NCBI RefSeq assembly: GCF_004564375.1
Contig: NZ_CP038267.1
Coordinates: 1,242,501 to 1,306,500, forward strand
Direction: 5' to 3'
Source of the DNA: Nocardioides euryhalodurans
GTDB lineage: Bacteria; Actinomycetota; Actinomycetes; Propionibacteriales; Nocardioidaceae
Length of the DNA: 64,000 bases
In this document: positions 60,509-64,000 of the stretch, in pieces
Numbering within the stretch: the stretch's first letter is position 1
How the letters are laid out: every line of letters starts with the position of its first letter
Notes under the pieces: generated by a model
What the model was told of the DNA's origin: nothing
Databases searched by the model: none
The model's input: the letters and a program-made list of their open reading frames with translations, nothing else
Made by a program: the position numbers and the translations under genes

Positions 60509-63500
60509 CCAGGCCCTCGAGCTCCTCACGACCGGGCAGGGCCTCCGGCTCCACGAGCTCGCCGTGGCGGACGTAGAAGAAGCCGGCGCGGACCCGGTCG
60601 AGCGGCACGCCGGTGAGCTCGGCCCACGCCAGGCGGTAGAGGGCGAGCTGGAGCGGGTCGGCGGTGCGCCGGCGGTTGGTCTTCCAGTCGACGACGAGGA
60701 AGCTCCCGTCGGGCTCGGCGTAGACGGCGTCGATCCGGCCGCGCACCACCTGGCCGGCCAGCACCAGCGCGAAGGGCGCCTCCACGGCGTGGGGGGCACG
60801 GTCGGCGAAAGGCCCTGACTCGAAGGCGGCGACCAGCGCGGCGAGGTCGTCGGCGTCGTCGATCTCGGCGTCGGCGCGTCCGGGGAGCTCGTCGGCGTCG
60901 ATCAGCTGCTGCTGCCCGAAGCGCGCCTCCACCCAGGCGTGGAAGCGGGTGCCGAAGCGGGCCGCCGGAGCCGGCGGCCTCGGCATCGGCCGGGCCAGGT
61001 CGCGGGCGAAGCCCTCGGGGTCGTCCCGCAACCGCGCCAGTGCCGTGGCGGACAGGCTCGACGGCAGGGGTACGTCGACGACGTCGGCCCGGTCGGCCCG
61101 CGCCTCGTCGAGCAGCCGCTCGATCGCGTCGTCCCACGCCTGCACCTCCGCCAGCGAGGCGAGGTCGAGCTCGTCGTCGTCGGCGGCCGGGTCGACCTCG
61201 CGCACGAGCTCGGAGGCCTCGAGCCGCCGCAGCGCCTCGGCGGTGTGCTCGGTGACCGGCCAGGGCTGCGGCTCGGGACCGATGGCGGCGAGCTCCGCCA
61301 CCTCGGGCTCCGGCGTCCACGGCTCCGGTGACGCGCCGCGGGCAGCGATCGCCTCCACCACCGCCTGCTGGTAGCGGGAGGGGCCGATCGGCGCCGCGCG
61401 GTAGAGGCGCCAGTGGGAGGAGACGCTGAGCAGGCTGCGGGCGCGGGTGACCGCGACGTAGCCGAGCCGGAGCTCCTCGACCGCCTCGTGTTCGCGGCTC
61501 CGCTTCTTGAAGTCCTCGAGCCCGGCGCGGGTGCGCTCGGTGAGCTGCGGCAGGTCCACGGCGTCGCCCCGCAGTGGTGAGGGCAGCACCCAGCCCACCG
61601 AGGTCCACAGGCTGCGGGAGCGCTCGGTGGGGAACTTCTTCTCGCTGACCCCGACCAGGAACACCGCGTCCCACTCCAGCCCCTTGGCGCGGTGGACGGT
61701 CAGCAGCTTCACCGAGTCGGCCTCGGTCGGGGTGGCGACGTCGAGGCCGGTCCCGAGCTCGTCCTCGGCCTCGAGGTAGGCGAGCAAGGACCCGAGGGAG
61801 TGGTCGCCGTCGATGGCCTGGAACTCCGCGACGGCCTTCACGAAGAGGTCGAGGTTGTCGCGCCGGGCGGAGGCCGCCGCCGAGGTGGAGGAGGCCAGCT
61901 CGACGTCGATGCCGGTGGTGTCGATGATCAGCCGCACCAGGTCGAGCAACGACTCCCCGCCGTGACGACGGAGCATCCGCAGCTCCCCGGAGAGCAGCGC
62001 GAACCGCTCCCGCGCGGCCGCGGAGTAGGGGTAGGTGGCGTCACCGGGGTCGTCGATGGCGTCGCAGAGGGACAGGATCTCGGTCGGGTCAGCCCCGGCG
62101 ACGGCCTGCTCGAGCTCGTCGATGAGCCGCCCGCGGGAGGAGCGCCCCTCGGGGTCGGCGGCCAGGTCGCGGGCGCGACGGCCCAGGATCGCCAGGTCAC
62201 GCGGCCCGATCGCCCACCGGGGACCCGTGAGGAGGTTGAGCAGGTCGGCGTTGGCGGTCAGGTCGTGGAGCAGGGTGAGCGTCGAGACCACCATCGAGAC
62301 CTCAGGCAGGCGGAGCAGGCCGTTGAGTCCGACGATCTCGACCGGGATCCCGTCGGCGGTCAGGGCGTCGAAGACCTCGGCCGCCGTGGCGTTGTCACGC
62401 GTGAGCACACCGATCCGGCGCCAGGTCCCGGGCTCGCGGGGATCCTCGGGGAGGGCTGCGATGTCCCGCTGGGCGGCGTGCACCTGGCCGGGCAGCCACG
62501 CCAGCTCCGCGGCCACGCTCGGGTGGAGGCTGGCGCGCACCTCGCCCGGTGCGGCACCCTCGGCCGGTCGCAGCGGCGTGAGCGGCACGGCGGGGTCGGC
62601 GTAGAGCGGCCGCGCGAGGTGGTTGGCCGCCTCCAGGATCGAGGCGTCGGACCGTCGGCTCACCGTGAGCTGGTGGCGCGGGATGTCGGGTGAGCCGTCG
62701 GCCCGGGGAAAGGTGCGCCCGACGTGGAGGATGTTGGACACCGACGCTCCGCGCCAGCCGTAGATCGCCTGGTTGGGGTCTCCGACGGCGGTCACGGCGT
62801 GACCGCGCCCCTGCCCGGCGTCGGGGCCGGAGAAGAGCGCGCCGAGCAGCATCGACTGCGCGACGGAGGTGTCCTGGTACTCGTCGAGCAGCACGATCCG
62901 GAACTTGGCCCGCTCCCCCGCCCCCACGTCGGGGTGCTCGCGGGCGAGCCGGGTGGCGAGCTCGATCTGGTCGGAGAAGTCCATCAGCCCCAGCTCCCGC
63001 TTGAGCCGGCGGTAGTCCTCGACGAGCCGGAGCAGCTCGGCGCGTTCGGCGATCTTGTCGAGCACCTTCTGGAGGTCGGCCTTGGCCTTCTCCGTCGCGA
63101 GCGCCGCCTCCATCGCGCGCTGCTCGCGCGCGTCGAACGCCCGGACGTCGTCGGGCGCCACGAGGTGCTCGCTCATCGCGCCGTCGAGGGCCAGCAGGTT
63201 GCCGATGACGTGCTTGGGGCTGTCCGTGAGGAGCTGGACCTCGTGGGTGTGGCGAGCCACGGCGCGTCCGGCGAGCTGGTAGCGGGAGGCGTCGGCCATC
63301 ACCCGGGTGTCGGGCTCGTGGCCGATCCGCAGGCCCTGCTCGGTGAGCAGGGAGGCTGCGTAGGCGTTGTAGGTCGCCACGGTCGGCTCGAGCCGCTCCT
63401 CGTCCTCGGTGGCGACCTCGGGCAGCAGCCCGGCCCGGGAGAGCGCGACCCGGATGTCGATGGCGAGCTCGCCGGCGGCCTTGGACGTGAAGGTGAGGCC

Positions 63501-63710
63501 CAGCACCTCGTCGGCGCGCACCTGGCCGGTGGCGACGAGGTAGACGACCCGGGCCGCCATCAGCGTCGTCTTGCCGGACCCGGCGCCGGCGATCACGACC
63601 GTCGGCTCCAACGGCGCGCTGACGGCCGGCCACTGCTCCTCGCTGACGGGGAACCTGGCCTGCATCACCGCCTGCAGGTCGGCGGGGGTATGGATCTCGA
63701 CGGGGGTCAC
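60486..63710 (-). CDS. adnB: AdnB-like UvrD-helicase / RecB-type nuclease
   Basis: A 1074-residue protein. UvrD-type motor: Walker [11 protein letters not shown] (41-50), [22 protein letters not shown] and [16 protein letters not shown]-terminal PD-(D/E)xK nuclease domain with [11 protein letters not shown]. The adjacent upstream frame encodes the C-terminus of a second nuclease. This is the AdnAB heterodimer of actinobacteria, which resects DNA ends in double-strand break repair. GTG/ATG spacing with the upstream gene shows a 4-base overlap. Confidence 0.92.
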   Translation of the reverse strand: MTPVEIHTPADLQAVMQARFPVSEEQWPAVSAPLEPTVVIAGAGSGKTTLMAARVVYLVATGQVRADEVLGLTFTSKAAGELAIDIRVALSRAGLLPEVATEDEERLEPTVATYNAYAASLLTEQGLRIGHEPDTRVMADASRYQLAGRAVARHTHEVQLLTDSPKHVIGNLLALDGAMSEHLVAPDDVRAFDAREQRAMEAALATEKAKADLQKVLDKIAERAELLRLVEDYRRLKRELGLMDFSDQIELATRLAREHPDVGAGERAKFRIVLLDEYQDTSVAQSMLLGALFSGPDAGQGRGHAVTAVGDPNQAIYGWRGASVSNILHVGRTFPRADGSPDIPRHQLTVSRRSDASILEAANHLARPLYADPAVPLTPLRPAEGAAPGEVRASLHPSVAAELAWLPGQVHAAQRDIAALPEDPREPGTWRRIGVLTRDNATAAEVFDALTADGIPVEIVGLNGLLRLPEVSMVVSTLTLLHDLTANADLLNLLTGPRWAIGPRDLAILGRRARDLAADPEGRSSRGRLIDELEQAVAGADPTEILSLCDAIDDPGDATYPYSAAARERFALLSGELRMLRRHGGESLLDLVRLIIDTTGIDVELASSTSAAASARRDNLDLFVKAVAEFQAIDGDHSLGSLLAYLEAEDELGTGLDVATPTEADSVKLLTVHRAKGLEWDAVFLVGVSEKKFPTERSRSLWTSVGWVLPSPLRGDAVDLPQLTERTRAGLEDFKKRSREHEAVEELRLGYVAVTRARSLLSVSSHWRLYRAAPIGPSRYQQAVVEAIAARGASPEPWTPEPEVAELAAIGPEPQPWPVTEHTAEALRRLEASELVREVDPAADDDELDLASLAEVQAWDDAIERLLDEARADRADVVDVPLPSSLSATALARLRDDPEGFARDLARPMPRPPAPAARFGTRFHAWVEARFGQQQLIDADELPGRADAEIDDADDLAALVAAFESGPFADRAPHAVEAPFALVLAGQVVRGRIDAVYAEPDGSFLVVDWKTNRRRTADPLQLALYRLAWAELTGVPLDRVRAGFFYVRHGELVEPEALPGREELEGLVSPAATP

Positions 63711-64000
63711 GACAGCACCGTCCCGGACTGCTGGGCGGGGCAGAGCAGCTGGAAGTCGCAGTGGTCGCAGACCTTGCCGGGGCGGACCTCGAGGGCCTCC
63801 TTGCGGACCACCTGCACCGCGGCCATCAGCTGCTCCTCGATCGGGAGGGTGCCCGACTCCCCTGGCCGCTGGGGCTCCTGCGACTGCACCTTGAGGGCCT
63901 TGGTCCCCTTGCGCAGCTGCCAGAGCTCGGCGCCTCCCGCCTCCGCGCCGGGGCCGAGGCGGTCGGCGAAGCCGCCGTGGTCGACGGCGTACTGGTAGAG
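63707..64000 (-). CDS. adnA: AdnA-like helicase-nuclease, C-terminal part (5' end outside window)
   Basis: The minus-strand frame is open from 64000 to 63707 (97 residues). It begins LYQYAVDHGGFADRL and ends with CDHCDFQLLCPAQQ, three clustered Cys that, with a fourth further upstream, form the iron-sulfur site of AddB/RecB-type nucleases as in AdnA. Overlaps the adnB start by 4 bases. Confidence 0.85.
   Translation of the reverse strand, partial: LYQYAVDHGGFADRLGPGAEAGGAELWQLRKGTKALKVQSQEPQRPGESGTLPIEEQLMAAVQVVRKEALEVRPGKVCDHCDFQLLCPAQQSGTVLS

Noticed and set aside
1..64000. CRISPR array or cas genes
   Set aside because: No regularly spaced repeat of 24 to 40 bases and no Cas-like protein was seen; the only short-repeat cluster is the iteron array.

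Overview
The window is high-GC actinobacterial DNA, most likely from a Nocardioidaceae-type bacterium (inference). Evidence: many GTG starts, ATGA/GTGA gene overlaps, and a chromosomal block whose gene order (UPF0182, PPA1309-like, YlbL, zinc metalloprotease, whiB7, uvrD2, mycoredoxin, nudC, adnB, adnA) matches the Rv3193c-Rv3202c neighbourhood of mycobacteria.

Positions 1 to about 43,124 are the integrase-proximal part of a large integrative and conjugative element (ICE). It abuts the 3' end of an initiator tRNA-fMet gene (43125-43201, minus strand), next to a tyrosine integrase and an excisionase. The other end and any relaxase are not in the window. From left to right the element carries: a Tad/Flp pilus locus (exported protein, CpaB-like SAF protein, TadZ-, TadA-, TadB-, TadC-like proteins, Flp-like pilin and three TadE/G-like pseudopilins); a large LysM/winged-helix membrane protein; a methyltransferase; an iteron array in front of a primase-polymerase gene; a ParB-like gene whose 3' end looks frameshifted; a type IV secretion system (VirB8-position protein, NlpC/P60 hydrolase, two DUF6112 proteins, VirB6-like protein, SCO6880 protein, VirB4-like ATPase, VirD4-like coupling protein); an ArdC-like antirestriction protein; SSB; a DUF4913 protein; and other small backbone genes.

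The backbone is interrupted by four blocks of apparent cargo, each between transfer modules. (1) 10287-13567: a pair of DUF262 (GmrSD-like) genes. (2) 19597-22065: one protein joining a NERD nuclease-like domain, a UvrD-type helicase and two cold-shock domains. (3) 25620-30765: a tightly overlapping three-gene operon of an SMC-like ATPase with a CPVC hook motif, a small helical protein and a 779-residue protein of unknown function, inserted between the two VirB4-related genes. (4) 36143-38557: an 804-residue protein with a D...QxK nuclease-like motif and a hydrophobic C-terminal half. These are the best candidates for new anti-phage or anti-plasmid systems. Block 3 is the strongest as a multi-gene system, and block 2 has the most unusual domain architecture.

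From 43.2 to 64 kb the DNA is chromosomal housekeeping: UPF0182 membrane protein, PPA1309-like protein, YlbL PDZ/Lon-like protease, MoaE, zinc metalloprotease, NUDIX hydrolase, SprT/YgjP-like peptidase, PHP phosphoesterase, enoyl-CoA hydratase, zinc-ribbon proteins, a cyclodehydratase-like protein, the WhiB7 regulator, UvrD2, mycoredoxin, NudC, DeoD and the AdnAB helicase-nuclease. The whiB7 leader (55445-55893) shows an AT-rich promoter, an upstream ORF with a strong ribosome binding site and an intrinsic terminator, the layout expected for antibiotic-responsive attenuation.
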